Source of the DNA: Catenulispora acidiphila DSM 44928
GTDB lineage: Bacteria; Actinomycetota; Actinomycetes; Streptomycetales; Catenulisporaceae
Assembly: GCF_000024025.1 (NCBI RefSeq)
Contig: NC_013131.1
Span: 9,094,229 to 9,158,228 of the forward strand
Length of the DNA stretch: 64,000 nucleotides
Reading direction: 5' to 3'
The notes below the pieces were generated by a model. The model had not been told where the DNA came from and did no database searches. It saw only the letters and a program-made list of their open reading frames with translations. Made by a program: the position numbers and the translations under genes. Below are positions 26,024-35,165 of this stretch, piece by piece (positions within the stretch are counted from its first letter, which is position 1; every line of letters begins with the position of its first letter).

Positions 26024-26332
26024 TGCGCTGCCCCCTGCAAGGTTTTCGATGAAGCCGGTCGGCGCATCGTAATACATGGGCCGCCGGGCCCCTACTGCAC
26101 CGTTGAGATCGACTAGCACTAATGCACGAGTAAGGATACGCATATGCGCGGAGCTGTTGCCCGGTTTATCCGCCTATAACGCGCCGAACCGTACCTCTGT
26201 CAACCCCCGCCCTTGGCCAGGCTCGCTCTCCTGTGCTGGAATGCGTTGCTTGAAACCTAGAGACCGCGAGCCCCGTACGGCGCCCCACCCGCCGTACTAG
26301 CGGCCCGGTCGCAAAGAAAGCTGTGAGGGCCA
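26024..26332. other. Intergenic region between lipoprotein gene and conservon
   Basis: 309 bp between divergent genes, clearly less G/C-rich than its surroundings near 26100-26180. It should hold both promoters. I see one clean inverted repeat (26275-26297) and no coding signal. Confidence 0.6.
26275..26297. promoter_or_regulatory. Inverted repeat upstream of cvnA
   Basis: GTACGGCG and its exact complement CGCCGTAC separated by 7 bases, ending 35 bp before the cvnA start. It could be an operator or a leader hairpin; no specific regulator is indicated. Confidence 0.4.
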
Positions 26333-29300
26333 GTGCAGACTCGACCCGTGTCCCCGCGCCGTCCGCCGGCTCCTTTCCCGGAGCGCGGTGTGGGCGGGCC
26401 GCCGCCCGGCGGATCCATATCCGACGCGGCCGCCGGCCGCACCGCGCCCGGAGAGCTTCCGCGCGGGGTTCGGGATGGCGTGCTGCCCGGACAGCGTCCA
26501 GTCCCCACGCCCCAGGAGAGCGAGGGCGGCGGCTCCCACCTGCCTCCGCCCCCGCCGCCGACGGGGCAGGCGAACCGCTTCGCCCCCCGCAACTGGCGCG
26601 TCCGGACCCGTCTGGTGGTCCTGGTCATCGTGCCGTTGGTGGCGACGATCTTCGGCGCCGCGGCCCGCATCGTGCAGCAGGTCGGCAACGTGAAGACCTA
26701 CGACCACGCCACGACCATGGCCGCCGCGGCCAGCCCGCTGTCGACGCTGATCGACGCGCTGCAGGACGAGCGCGACATCAGCATCGAGATGATGGCGTTC
26801 CGCGTGCAGCAGAACACCGACAACTCCACGCTGACCAACCTGACCACCTCGATGGCCACGCAGCGCAAGATCACCGACCGCGCGACGGCCGAGATGCTGC
26901 CGGTGCTGAACAAGATCGACGGCTCCTACCCGGCGGACACCCTGTCCGCGATCGCCAACGCCAAGGCGAACATGACCGGCATCGAGGCTCTGCACACCGC
27001 GGTGGACGGCGCGTTCTCCTACCCGGTGAGCGTGTTCGACCAGTACGACAAGGTGCTGGACAGCCTGGACAACCTCTACGAGTTCGTCGCCGCCGACGCC
27101 GGGGACCAGCAGCTGATCAACGACGCCCGGTCGCTGGCGGACCTGGGCCGGATGACCGAGACGACCTCGCGCGAGCGCGGATTCCTCACCGTCCTGGCCG
27201 TCAGCTCCAACCCCAACCAGTCCCAGGACAACCTGGCCAAGTTGCAGGGCCTGATCTCGGACCTGGCCTCCACCCGCACCGAGTTCAAGACCATCGCCAC
27301 CACGCAGATGCAGCAGACGCTGAGCGACACCGTGGACGTCGGCGAGTCCTACACCGGGGCGAACCAGTACCTGCAGACGATCGACGACAAGCTCGCCAAC
27401 GGCGGCGCCAGCGATAACGGCGACCAGCTGGTCCCCGGCAGCGTCTACACGCAGTACAACTCGCTGCTCGACCGGTACAAGAAGGTCCGCGCCCAGCAGG
27501 CGGCCGCGCTGGTCAAGCGAGCCGACTCGCTGTCCAACAGCGCCCGCAACACCATGTACGTGAACATCGGCATCATCGTCGGCGTGCTGCTGGTGGTGTC
27601 CGTGGCCACCGCGCTGATCGCGCGATCCCTGGTGCGTCCGCTGCGAGTCCTGCAGAACACAGCCCTGGAGATCGCCGGCAACCGGCTGCCCGAGATGGTC
27701 CGCCGCCTGCGCGACGCCGACGGCAGCGAACCGATCGAACCGATCGCGCCGATCGCCTTGTCCAGCACCGACGAGGTGGGCCAGGTGGCCCGCGCGTTCG
27801 ACGAGGTGCACCGCGAGGCGGTCCGGCTGGCGACCGAGCAGGCCATGCTGCGGAACAACGTCAACGCGATGTTCACCAACCTCTCGCGCCGCTCGCAGTC
27901 GCTGGTCCAGCGCCAGCTGCGGCTGATCGACGAGCTGGAGAACGCCGAGCAGGACCCCGACCAGCTCGCCTCGCTGTTCAAGCTGGACCACCTCGCGACC
28001 CGTATGCGCCGCAACGGTGAGAACCTGCTGGTCCTCGCCGGTGAGGAGCCCGGGCGCCGCTGGTCCCAGCCGGTCCCGCTGATCGACGTGTTGCGCGCCG
28101 CGGCCTCCGAGGTGGAGCAGTACGAGCGGGTCACCCTGCGCGACCTGCCGACCGTCGAGGTCGCCGGCCGCGCCGTGAACGACGTCGTCCACCTGGTCGC
28201 CGAGCTGCTGGAGAACGCGACCTCGTTCTCCGCCCCGGAGACCAAGGTCTCGGTCACCGGCAACCTGCTGAACACCGGCGGCGTGATGCTGGAGATCGAG
28301 GACTCCGGGATCGGCATGACCCCGGAGGAGCTGGACGACTCCAACGAGCGCCTGGCCAACCCGCCGGTCGTGGACGTCGCCATCTCCCGCCGCATGGGCC
28401 TGTTCGTGGTCGGCCGGCTGGCCACCCGGCACGGCATCCAGGTGCGGCTGCGCCGCTCGGCGACCGGCGGTATCACCGCGCTGGTGCTGGTCCCGGCCGC
28501 GCTGCTGGCGGGCAACCTGTCCGACGCCCCGGCTGTGGGCGGCAACCGTGCCGGCACCTTCGGCGACATCGCCGACACCGGCCAGCTGCCCCAGCTGACC
28601 TCCACCGGCCTGCCGCGGCGGCCCGGCGGCGCGGTGCGCGCCGAGCAGCGCGAGCTGCCCTCGCCCGAGGAGCCGCAGGGTCCGCCGAACCAGGCGCCGG
28701 CCTCGCTGCCGCCGTTCGGCGGCGAGCGGGTGCCGACGGCGAGCGCGAACGACGGAGACGGCTGGGAGGACGTGAGCGCGGCGGCACCGCCGTACCGCGG
28801 CACCGACGCCACCCCGCCGGGGCTGGCCGACCTGCTGGCCGAGACCGAGGCGATGTCGCAGGGCGTGACCCCGATGATCCGCGAGGGCGACCCGGGCGAT
28901 CCGGGGAGCAGCGGCTCTCACGTGCGTCCCGACTTCGTGCTGCCGGAACCGGAACTCGACGGCCGGCTGGCCGAGGCCCTGGACGGGACCGCGACGTACG
29001 ACTTCCGTCCGAACTCGGCACCCGCGCCGACCCCGCCGACCAACCCAGAGAACACCGGCCAGTTCCGCATCAGCGCCGGCAGCGACGACATGCGGCTGGA
29101 CTTCCGGGTCGGCGAACCCGGCCCGGCCACGCCGCCCCCGCCGCCGCAGGCACCGCCCACTCGGCCGCCCCTGAACTTCTCCTCCAGCTTCGACGACCTG
29201 CTCCCGAACATCCCGGACATGGAGCACACCGGAGAGTTCGCGGCCTACCGCGAAACACGGGACGAGCGCGACGACCTGCTCCTGCCGCCGCCGAACCCGT

Positions 29301-31072
29301 ACGCCGCGCCCGGCCAGAACCCGCAGGCGCCGTCCGCGGGCGGCTTCGGCAGCAACACCGAGCAGATGCCGGGCAGCGGTCTGAACAACGACCTCGGCGC
29401 CGAACTGGCCGCCGGCGACCCGTTCGCCGCGCCCGGCGAGGTCCGCATGACGCCCTTCGGCGGACATGTGGACAGCGGCTTCGGCGACAGGGCTCAGAAC
29501 CCGCCGGCGCAGAACCCCGCGGCTCCGGCGCCGTACGGCGGCGGGCAGCAGCCCGGCGACACCTCCAACGGCCCGGCCTTCGAGGCTCCGCAGTTCGAGC
29601 CGCCGAGGTTCGAACCTCCGCAGTTCGAGGCTCCGCAGTTCCAGCCGCCGCAGTTCGAAGCCCCGCAGTTCGAGGCTCCCCAGTTCGAAGCGCCCCAGTT
29701 CGAGGCTCCGCAGTACGGCCAGAGCGCACCGACTGGCGACCCCATGGCGTCGGGCGGGTTCGGCGCTCCGTCCGGAACCGGCTACGGCAACGACGCGCCC
29801 TCCTTCGGGCGCCGCCCGATGGGCGAGCCGCTGTCCGGGCCCGGCTTCGACGCACCGCAGTACGGCGAGCAGCAAAGCGCCCCGATCGGTGACGGACCCG
29901 GCGACCCGATGGCGGGCCTGCGGAATCCGTTCACCGCGCCCGAGGCGCCGGCCGGCACCGGCTACGGCAACGACGCCCCGTCCTTCGGGCGCCGCCCGAT
30001 GGGCGAGCCGCTGTCCGGACCGGGCTTCGACGCGCCGCAGTACGGCGAGCAGGCGCCCGCCGCCGACCTGTCCGGCTCCGGCTTCCAGACCCCGGCCGCC
30101 GAACCGCGGTACGGCACGCAGCCGCCGGCCGGCGACCCCTCCGGCTCCGGCTTCCACACCCCGCTCGGCGACACGATGGGCGGCGGGGGCTACCCGGCCC
30201 CGGCCGGCGAGCCGTTCGCCGCGCCGGAGCAGATGTCCGCCTCCGGCAACCACTTCACCGACTACACCGACCCGCTCACCGCCCCGATCGAGTCCATCCC
30301 GATGGACCCGGCGGCGCACACCACCTCGATCTTCAACGCGATCGAGTCCGAGTGGTTCCGGGTGCGGGCCGGCGAAGGCACCGCCGCTCCGCAGAACGCT
30401 CTGGAGGCCGGCGCGGTGCGCCCGGCCGAACCGGTCCGGCCGGCCGTGCCGGGACCGCGCTCAGAGCCCGCAGGAGACCCGCTGGCGGGCTCCGGCACCG
30501 GTTACGCGGCCCAGGGTCCGCAGACGCCCGCCGAGCCCGTCCAGCCCGTCCAGGCGGCCACCACCGCGTCCACCCCGGCTCCGCCGACCGCCCCCGAGGC
30601 CGGTCCGGCTGCCCCGACCCCGCCGGCCGCGCCGGCCGCCGACCCGTTCGGCGCCCCGGCCCGGCCCGCCGCACCGCACGAGGAACCCAAGGAGCCCATG
30701 ACCGACGACCAGAGCTCCGCGGGCCAGACCTGGCACTCGCCGGGCGACGACGGCTGGAAGGCCGCCGAGGTGGTCAAGAAGCCGGTCGCGGCCGGCCTGA
30801 CCCCCAAGGGGCTGCCCAAGCGCGTCCCGCGGTCCAACCTCGTGCCCGGCTCGGCGGACGGCACCGGCGCCGCGAAGGTGGCGCCCTCGCCGATCCCGGC
30901 GCGCTCGGCCGAGGCCGTGCGCTCCCGGCTGGCCAGCTTCCACAATGGGCTGCGCCAGGGCCGCGACGCCGCCGGGACCCCCGGCGAGGCGCAGCCCTCC
31001 GATCCCGCCAACCCCACCGCGTCCGACGGCCCGGCCGCCTTCGGTGCTCCTGAGCCAGGAAAGCAGGACTGA
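26333..31072 (+). CDS. Conservon sensor CvnA: NIT/HAMP/HATPase protein with giant repeat-rich C-terminus
   Basis: A 1579-residue histidine-kinase-like membrane protein, first gene of a conservon. After a Pro-rich cytoplasmic head come a membrane helix (RLVVLVIVPLVATIFGAAA), a nitrate/nitrite-sensing (NIT) extracellular domain of about 290 residues and a second helix (NIGIIVGVLLVVSVATALIA). HAMP, a coil with LDHLATRMRRNGENLLVLAG, and an HATPase domain follow (N-box HLVAELLENATSF, GIGM glycine box). From about residue 725 to the end the protein is Pro/Ala/Gly-rich and disordered-looking, including nine FEAPQ-type pentapeptides and two copies of a 33-residue block. Typical CvnA proteins are shorter, so the tail is unusual. 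GTG 26333 is used; another GTG at 26348 is in frame. Confidence 0.88.
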   Translation: MQTRPVSPRRPPAPFPERGVGGPPPGGSISDAAAGRTAPGELPRGVRDGVLPGQRPVPTPQESEGGGSHLPPPPPPTGQANRFAPRNWRVRTRLVVLVIVPLVATIFGAAARIVQQVGNVKTYDHATTMAAAASPLSTLIDALQDERDISIEMMAFRVQQNTDNSTLTNLTTSMATQRKITDRATAEMLPVLNKIDGSYPADTLSAIANAKANMTGIEALHTAVDGAFSYPVSVFDQYDKVLDSLDNLYEFVAADAGDQQLINDARSLADLGRMTETTSRERGFLTVLAVSSNPNQSQDNLAKLQGLISDLASTRTEFKTIATTQMQQTLSDTVDVGESYTGANQYLQTIDDKLANGGASDNGDQLVPGSVYTQYNSLLDRYKKVRAQQAAALVKRADSLSNSARNTMYVNIGIIVGVLLVVSVATALIARSLVRPLRVLQNTALEIAGNRLPEMVRRLRDADGSEPIEPIAPIALSSTDEVGQVARAFDEVHREAVRLATEQAMLRNNVNAMFTNLSRRSQSLVQRQLRLIDELENAEQDPDQLASLFKLDHLATRMRRNGENLLVLAGEEPGRRWSQPVPLIDVLRAAASEVEQYERVTLRDLPTVEVAGRAVNDVVHLVAELLENATSFSAPETKVSVTGNLLNTGGVMLEIEDSGIGMTPEELDDSNERLANPPVVDVAISRRMGLFVVGRLATRHGIQVRLRRSATGGITALVLVPAALLAGNLSDAPAVGGNRAGTFGDIADTGQLPQLTSTGLPRRPGGAVRAEQRELPSPEEPQGPPNQAPASLPPFGGERVPTASANDGDGWEDVSAAAPPYRGTDATPPGLADLLAETEAMSQGVTPMIREGDPGDPGSSGSHVRPDFVLPEPELDGRLAEALDGTATYDFRPNSAPAPTPPTNPENTGQFRISAGSDDMRLDFRVGEPGPATPPPPPQAPPTRPPLNFSSSFDDLLPNIPDMEHTGEFAAYRETRDERDDLLLPPPNPYAAPGQNPQAPSAGGFGSNTEQMPGSGLNNDLGAELAAGDPFAAPGEVRMTPFGGHVDSGFGDRAQNPPAQNPAAPAPYGGGQQPGDTSNGPAFEAPQFEPPRFEPPQFEAPQFQPPQFEAPQFEAPQFEAPQFEAPQYGQSAPTGDPMASGGFGAPSGTGYGNDAPSFGRRPMGEPLSGPGFDAPQYGEQQSAPIGDGPGDPMAGLRNPFTAPEAPAGTGYGNDAPSFGRRPMGEPLSGPGFDAPQYGEQAPAADLSGSGFQTPAAEPRYGTQPPAGDPSGSGFHTPLGDTMGGGGYPAPAGEPFAAPEQMSASGNHFTDYTDPLTAPIESIPMDPAAHTTSIFNAIESEWFRVRAGEGTAAPQNALEAGAVRPAEPVRPAVPGPRSEPAGDPLAGSGTGYAAQGPQTPAEPVQPVQAATTASTPAPPTAPEAGPAAPTPPAAPAADPFGAPARPAAPHEEPKEPMTDDQSSAGQTWHSPGDDGWKAAEVVKKPVAAGLTPKGLPKRVPRSNLVPGSADGTGAAKVAPSPIPARSAEAVRSRLASFHNGLRQGRDAAGTPGEAQPSDPANPTASDGPAAFGAPEPGKQD
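29579..29713 (+). repeat. Nine tandem 15-bp (FEAPQ) coding repeats in cvnA
   Basis: Nine in-frame 15-bp units encode FEAPQ, FEPPR, FEPPQ and FQPPQ variants, ending at QYGQ. Regular Phe spacing in a Pro-rich tail suggests a low-affinity binding or assembly segment; this is inferred. Confidence 0.85.
29774..30052 (+). repeat. Duplicated 99-bp block in cvnA
   Basis: A 99-bp segment at 29774-29872 recurs at 29954-30052 with a few silent changes (offset 180 bp), encoding GTGYGNDAPSFGRRPMGEPL and onward to YGEQ. Silent differences with kept protein sequence suggest the peptide is under selection. Confidence 0.85.
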
Positions 31073-31078
31073 GCTACC

Positions 31079-31507
31079 GTGAACGACCCCAACCTGACCC
31101 AAGCCGCCAGGAATCTCAACTGGCTGATCACCAACTTCGTGGACCGCGTCCCGGGGGTCGCGCACACGGTGGTGGTCTCCTCCGACGGCCTGCTTCTGGC
31201 GGTGTCCGACGGATTCCCCCGCGACCGCGCCGACCAGCTGGCGGCCGTGGCCAGCGGCCTGTCGTCGCTGACCCAGGGCGCCGCGCGCATCTTCGAGGGC
31301 GGCGCGGTGACGCAGACCGTCGTGGAGATGGTCCGCGGCTTCCTGTTCGTGATGGCCATCTCCGATGGCTCCGCCTTGGCCGTACTCGCTTCCTCGGATT
31401 GCGACATGGGCCTGATCGGCTATGAAATGGCCCTGCTCGTCGAACGCGCCGGCGACGTCCTGACGCCGGCGCTGCGCGCCGAGCTCCAGTCGTCGCTGCC
31501 GCGCTGA
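31079..31507 (+). CDS. Conservon protein CvnB, roadblock/LC7 domain
   Basis: A 142-residue roadblock/LC7 (MglB-like) protein starting at GTG 31079, 6 bp after cvnA. It has the features [20 protein letters not shown], then [17 protein letters not shown] and a C-terminal helix. Roadblock proteins act as GTPase-activating or scaffold partners of small GTPases, here presumably CvnD. Second gene of the four-gene conservon. Confidence 0.93.
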   Translation: MNDPNLTQAARNLNWLITNFVDRVPGVAHTVVVSSDGLLLAVSDGFPRDRADQLAAVASGLSSLTQGAARIFEGGAVTQTVVEMVRGFLFVMAISDGSALAVLASSDCDMGLIGYEMALLVERAGDVLTPALRAELQSSLPR

Positions 31508-31565
31508 GAGGACGCCCGGTGACCCCCCTTCCCCCTGCTGTGACGAGCGACAGGAGCACGCGGCC

Positions 31566-31922
31566 GTGAGCAGCGCGCACGATTCCTCGCCCCTCGTCCG
31601 CCCCTACGCGCTGACCCGGGGCCGCACACGGGCCCGTTACCAATTGCCCATCGAGGCGTTGGTATCCACGACGGACAACGGACGATCGCGCCTTCCCGGC
31701 CGGGAGCCGGAACACCAGCGCATCTGCGAGCTGTGCGTCGAGCTGAAGTCGGTCGCGGAGGTCGCGGCACTGATGCGGATGCCGCTGGGGGTGGTCAGGG
31801 TGCTGTTGGGCGACATGTCGGACGCCGGCCTGGTCACGATCCAGCAACCCGGTGAGACCGACTCCGGACAGCCCAACCTCGCGCTCCTCGAACGAGTCCT
31901 CATAGGACTCCGCAATCTGTAG
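31566..31922 (+). CDS. Conservon protein CvnC, DUF742
   Basis: A 118-residue DUF742 protein from GTG 31566. It shows the family pattern LVRPYALTRGRTR near the N-terminus, EHQRICELC in the middle and VAALMRMPLGVVRVLLGDMS near the end, where a helix-turn-helix-like fold is predicted for the family. Its role in the conservon is not known in detail; it is thought to join the complex at the membrane. It lies 58 bp after cvnB and 15 bp before cvnD. Confidence 0.92.
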   Translation: MSSAHDSSPLVRPYALTRGRTRARYQLPIEALVSTTDNGRSRLPGREPEHQRICELCVELKSVAEVAALMRMPLGVVRVLLGDMSDAGLVTIQQPGETDSGQPNLALLERVLIGLRNL

Positions 31923-31937
31923 AAAGGAGGCCGTGCA

Positions 31938-32546
31938 GTGAACTACTCCCCTTACGGAGAGGCGCCCGACCCGCAACCCGCGGTGGGCCCGACCACGTCG
32001 GTGAAGATCGTCGTCGCCGGCGGCTTCGGCGTCGGCAAGACCACCTTCGTCGGCGCGGTCTCGGAGATCGCCCCGCTGACCACCGAGGCCGTGATGACCG
32101 CGGCCTCCGAGGGCGTGGACGACCTCACGGTCGTGCCCGGCAAGGTGACCACCACGGTGGCCATGGACTTCGGGCGCGTGTCGCTGGACCGCGAGCTGAT
32201 CCTGTACCTGTTCGGCACCCCGGGCCAGAACCGCTTCTGGTTCATGTGGGACGACCTGTGCCGCGGCGCCATCGGCGCGGTGGTGCTGGTGGACACCCGC
32301 CGGCTGGCGGACTGCTTCTCGGCGATCGACTACTTCGAGGACGCCGGCCTGCCGTACATCGTCGGCGTGAACTGTTTCGACGGCATGCTCACCCACGAGG
32401 TCGCCGACGTCCGCGAGGCGCTGTCGATCCCGCCGGACGTGCCGGTCGTCACGTGCGACGCCCGCAGCCGGGAGTCCACCAAGCTGACCCTGATCCGCCT
32501 GGTGGAGCACGCCATGTCACGCTTCGCAGCGGCGGCGGCATCCTAG
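31938..32546 (+). CDS. Conservon protein CvnD, Ras-like GTPase
   Basis: A 202-residue MglA/Ras-like GTPase from GTG 31938, with an excellent AAAGGAGG site 8-15 bases upstream. G1 is GGFGVGKTT (residues 26-34), the G3 region is LYLFGTPGQNRFWFMWDD and the G4 region is VGVNCFDG in place of NKxD, as usual in this family. It completes the cvnA-B-C-D operon, which by analogy with eukaryotic G-protein-coupled systems links the CvnA sensor to a GTPase switch. A strong terminator follows. Confidence 0.93.
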   Translation: MNYSPYGEAPDPQPAVGPTTSVKIVVAGGFGVGKTTFVGAVSEIAPLTTEAVMTAASEGVDDLTVVPGKVTTTVAMDFGRVSLDRELILYLFGTPGQNRFWFMWDDLCRGAIGAVVLVDTRRLADCFSAIDYFEDAGLPYIVGVNCFDGMLTHEVADVREALSIPPDVPVVTCDARSRESTKLTLIRLVEHAMSRFAAAAAS

Positions 32547-32569
32547 GTAGGCGACGATCGCGTAACGCC

Positions 32570-32601
32570 GAGGGCGGCACCGGATCTCCGGTGCCGCCCT
32601 C
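32570..32601 (+). terminator. Conservon operon terminator
   Basis: A perfect 14-bp stem (gagggcggcaccgg and its complement) with a 4-base loop followed by gtgttt, 24 bp after cvnD. Confidence 0.9.
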
Positions 32602-32657
32602 GTGTTTATGCTCCTTGGGAGTTGTATCCGACATTGTCCGAATAAAGCAGGTTGCAG

Positions 32658-32963
32658 ATGTCCGGAACGATAGCCCTCACCCGCCGCAGCGGTTTCCAGC
32701 TGCGCCCGCGGCCCTACCGGGTCTGGATCGACGGCGTCGCGGTCGGCCGCCTCCCCCAGAACGGCGCGGCCGAGTTCGCGGTGGACTCCGGCGTGCACCT
32801 GGTCGAGCTCTCCCTGGACGGCATGTACTCCAAGAAGGTCTCGGTGGAGGTCCGCGAGGGCGGGACCCGGCGGCTGCACTGCGGCGCGCACGGCCCGCTG
32901 GCCTTCAGCGCGTTCGGGCTGCTGCTCCCGGGCCTGGCTATCAGGCTGACGCTGACCCACTGA
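32658..32963 (+). CDS. Small protein of unknown function
   Basis: A 101-residue protein from ATG 32658 (a TTG lies two codons earlier). It reads as a small beta-rich domain: SGFQLRPRPYRVWIDGVAVG, then EFAVDSGVHLVELSLDGMYS and a hydrophobic end (LAFSAFGLLLPGLAIRL) that could be a membrane helix. No named family is recognised. It resembles short actinobacterial PEGA-like beta modules only in general pattern. It has its own start after the conservon terminator and overlaps the 3' end of the convergent flavin reductase gene by 23 bp. Confidence 0.65.
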   Translation: MSGTIALTRRSGFQLRPRPYRVWIDGVAVGRLPQNGAAEFAVDSGVHLVELSLDGMYSKKVSVEVREGGTRRLHCGAHGPLAFSAFGLLLPGLAIRLTLTH

Positions 32964-33642
32964 GCGCGGGCTCCGGCTCGCTGAGTGCGGGCTCGGCGGC
33001 ACTGTCCGTCACCGGTAGTTTCCGCAGCGTGTGCGGCATGCTCCAGCCGGCCGCCAACCGCGAAGTGTGCACCGGCTGCCCGCCGCCGAAGAACTCGCAG
33101 AACTTCATGATCAGCGGGTCCCACGCCTCCGGGTCGATGTAGTGCGTCCCCGGGATGACCAGCTCCTCCTCGACATGCGTGCGGAGCACTTCGACCTCGA
33201 AGGCGCTCAAGCCGCCCTCGTCCCCGACCGGATGCACGGCGGTGAGCCGGCACTCCATCTGGATCGGGCACTCCAGGATCCGAGGCGGGGAAACGATCTC
33301 AGAGGGCTGCTCGGTGAGCCCGGCCAACCCGAACTTGTCCCGCTCGGTCCGGTAGCCCTGCTCGAGGCGGTAGGGCGAGATCTCTTTGCGCGCCGTGGTC
33401 ATCGCGATGCGGTCGACGTACTCGACCATCGCCGAGGACGGCAGGTTCAGGACGCACTCGCCCTCGCGGGCGATGTTGGCGGAGGTCTGCGAGGAGTTCC
33501 CCAACCCCAGCATGGCGCTTCCGTTGAGCCACCAGGCCGAGGACATCGGGGCAATGTTGGGGGTGCCGTCCTCGTTGCGGGTCGTGATCAGGACGACAGG
33601 GGTGCCGAAGTACAGGACTTTGATGCCGGGAACGGTGTGCAT
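32941..33642 (-). CDS. Flavin reductase-like FMN-binding split-barrel protein
   Basis: A 233-residue protein of the flavin reductase-like family. The N-terminal pattern VLYFGTPVVLITTRNEDGTP with NIAPMSSAWWLNGSAMLGLG is the FMN-binding segment, and ECPIQMECRLTAVHP lies in the second half of the barrel. Such proteins reduce flavin for a partner oxygenase or act on small aromatics; no partner is adjacent. The last 20 residues are a Glu/Pro/Ala/Ser tail. It is transcribed in the same direction as the neighbouring lysR gene and lies 51 bp downstream of it. Confidence 0.8.
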   Translation of the reverse strand: MHTVPGIKVLYFGTPVVLITTRNEDGTPNIAPMSSAWWLNGSAMLGLGNSSQTSANIAREGECVLNLPSSAMVEYVDRIAMTTARKEISPYRLEQGYRTERDKFGLAGLTEQPSEIVSPPRILECPIQMECRLTAVHPVGDEGGLSAFEVEVLRTHVEEELVIPGTHYIDPEAWDPLIMKFCEFFGGGQPVHTSRLAAGWSMPHTLRKLPVTDSAAEPALSEPEPALSGSASA

Positions 33643-33693
33643 GGATCAATCGTCCGCCGCCCGCGACCTCCGCACCGGCGGGTTCCGGACCTG

Positions 33694-34584
33694 TCACCGA
33701 TCAAGCGCCGCCGGGGCCAGCAGCTCCAAAAATGCCGTGACCGCCGCGCTGTCCGCGACCCCCTCGGGCGTCGCGGCGAAGACCGACCGCGGCGCGACCT
33801 CGCTCTGATCCAGCGCCACCACGACCACGTCCGGCCGCACCGCCGCGGCCGCCAGCGCCGGGACCAGGGTGACGCCGAGCCCGGCCGCCACGAACCCCTG
33901 CTTCGCGGACCATTCCAAGACCACATAAGGGATTCGCGGTTGGAACTCCCCGTCCAGCACTCCGGCGATCAGCGTGTCCTGCGAGCGCGGCTGGCCGGCG
34001 ATCCAGTTCTCGCCCTCGAGGTCGGCCAAGGACAGCAGGTCCCGGTCGGCGAGGCGGTGGTCGAGCGGCAGAGCCACCGACAACGGATCGTCCATCAACT
34101 TCCGCAGACGCACTCCCTCGAAGGCGGGCTCGGGGTGTGCCGTCCCGATGACCGCGAGGTCCAGGTCGCCCTCGCGGACGTCCACAACCAGCCCGCGGGT
34201 CAGTCCTTCGACATGGCTGACGGCCACGGCCGGATGCGCTCGCCGGAACGCCGCGACGGCGCGCGGGATCAGGGCCATGTCGGCGGTCGGGATCGCACCG
34301 ACTCTGAGGCCACCGCCGCCTAGTGTCCCGACGGCCCGTACATCGGCCACAGCGGCCCGCAGACGGCCTAAGACGGCCGTCGCGTGCGGCACCATGGCTC
34401 GGCCTTCCTCCGTCAGCCGTACGCCCCGTGGGAGCCGGTCGAACAACGGCACGCCGACCGACGACTCCAGCGCGGCTATCTGACGCGATATCGCCGACTG
34501 CGTATAGCCGAGCGAACCAGCCGCCGCGGTGAACGACTCGCGCCGCGCGACCTCCAGGAAGACTTCGAGCAACGCGGTGTCCAT
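33694..34584 (-). CDS. LysR family transcriptional regulator
   Basis: A 296-residue LysR regulator from ATG 34584. The winged helix-turn-helix is near the N-terminus (VARRESFTAAAGSLGYTQSA, then ISRQIAALESSVGVPLFDRL), followed by a linker helix and a two-lobed effector domain (GLRVGAIPTADMALIPRAVA onward). It is divergent from ridA with only 81 bp between them, and a clean inverted repeat lies just before its start, the classic layout of a LysR regulator controlling its neighbour and itself. Confidence 0.93.
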   Translation of the reverse strand: MDTALLEVFLEVARRESFTAAAGSLGYTQSAISRQIAALESSVGVPLFDRLPRGVRLTEEGRAMVPHATAVLGRLRAAVADVRAVGTLGGGGLRVGAIPTADMALIPRAVAAFRRAHPAVAVSHVEGLTRGLVVDVREGDLDLAVIGTAHPEPAFEGVRLRKLMDDPLSVALPLDHRLADRDLLSLADLEGENWIAGQPRSQDTLIAGVLDGEFQPRIPYVVLEWSAKQGFVAAGLGVTLVPALAAAAVRPDVVVVALDQSEVAPRSVFAATPEGVADSAAVTAFLELLAPAALDR

Positions 34585-34590
34585 GACGAG

Positions 34591-34609
34591 CCATGCTAGC
34601 TCCGCATGG
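34591..34609. promoter_or_regulatory. Candidate LysR operator in lysR-ridA intergenic region
   Basis: CCATGC and its complement GCATGG separated by 7 bases, centred in the 81-bp divergent promoter region, 6 bp upstream of the lysR start. Size and position fit a LysR recognition site. Confidence 0.55.
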
Positions 34610-34665
34610 ATTCGATGCTGACAATTCGCTTCTGGTATCCCGCCTCGTGGACATAGCTTCGGCGC

Positions 34666-35070
34666 ATGACCGCTTTCACTCTCGACAACCCCGCTGGCGT
34701 CCCCAGCTCGCCGCACAAAGCCTTCTCCAACGTCGCCGTGATCCCGCTCGGCGAGCGCACGCTGCTGATGCTGGCCGGGCAGGTGGCGTGGGACGACGAC
34801 CACCGGATCGTCGGCGGGGATGATCTGCGCGCGCAGACCCGCCGTGTCATGGACCTGATCGGCCAGGTGCTGGCGGCACACGGCGCGACGTTCGCGGACG
34901 TCGTCAACCTCCGTACGTTCCTGACCGACATCTCCCGCATCCGCGAGTACGGCGAAGTACGCAGCGAGTACTTCCCGGGCCTGCCCGCACCGACCAGCAC
35001 CACGGTCGAGGTCTCAGCACTGTTCATGCCGGACGCGCTGATCGAAGTCGAGGCGACCGCCGTCCTCTGA
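34666..35070 (+). CDS. RidA family (YjgF/YER057c/UK114) protein
   Basis: A 134-residue RidA-like protein. It has the N-terminal PHKAFSNVAVIPLGERTLLM, the central LAGQVAWDDDHRIVGGDDLR and the signature VVNLRTFLTDISRIREYGEV, where the Arg lies in the usual imine-binding region, then PTSTTVEVSALFMPDALIEV. Canonical RidA hydrolyses reactive enamines; this divergent subgroup often works with specific catabolic enzymes, so the exact reaction is unsure. It is probably controlled by the divergent LysR regulator. Confidence 0.88.
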   Translation: MTAFTLDNPAGVPSSPHKAFSNVAVIPLGERTLLMLAGQVAWDDDHRIVGGDDLRAQTRRVMDLIGQVLAAHGATFADVVNLRTFLTDISRIREYGEVRSEYFPGLPAPTSTTVEVSALFMPDALIEVEATAVL

Positions 35071-35165
35071 CACCGGACCCATTCCCCGATCCGGTCCCTC
35101 GATCCGATACCAGATCGACGCCGTTTTCTCAGGTCAGCGGCCCGCAACAGGCCTATCCTGGCGAG

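Noticed and set aside
26297-30319. Very long open frame antisense to cvnA (about 1340 codons)
   Set aside because: Its peptide is Arg/Gly/Val/His/Gln-rich with no domain, a shadow of G/C-biased third positions; the plus strand has clear NIT, HAMP and HATPase domains.
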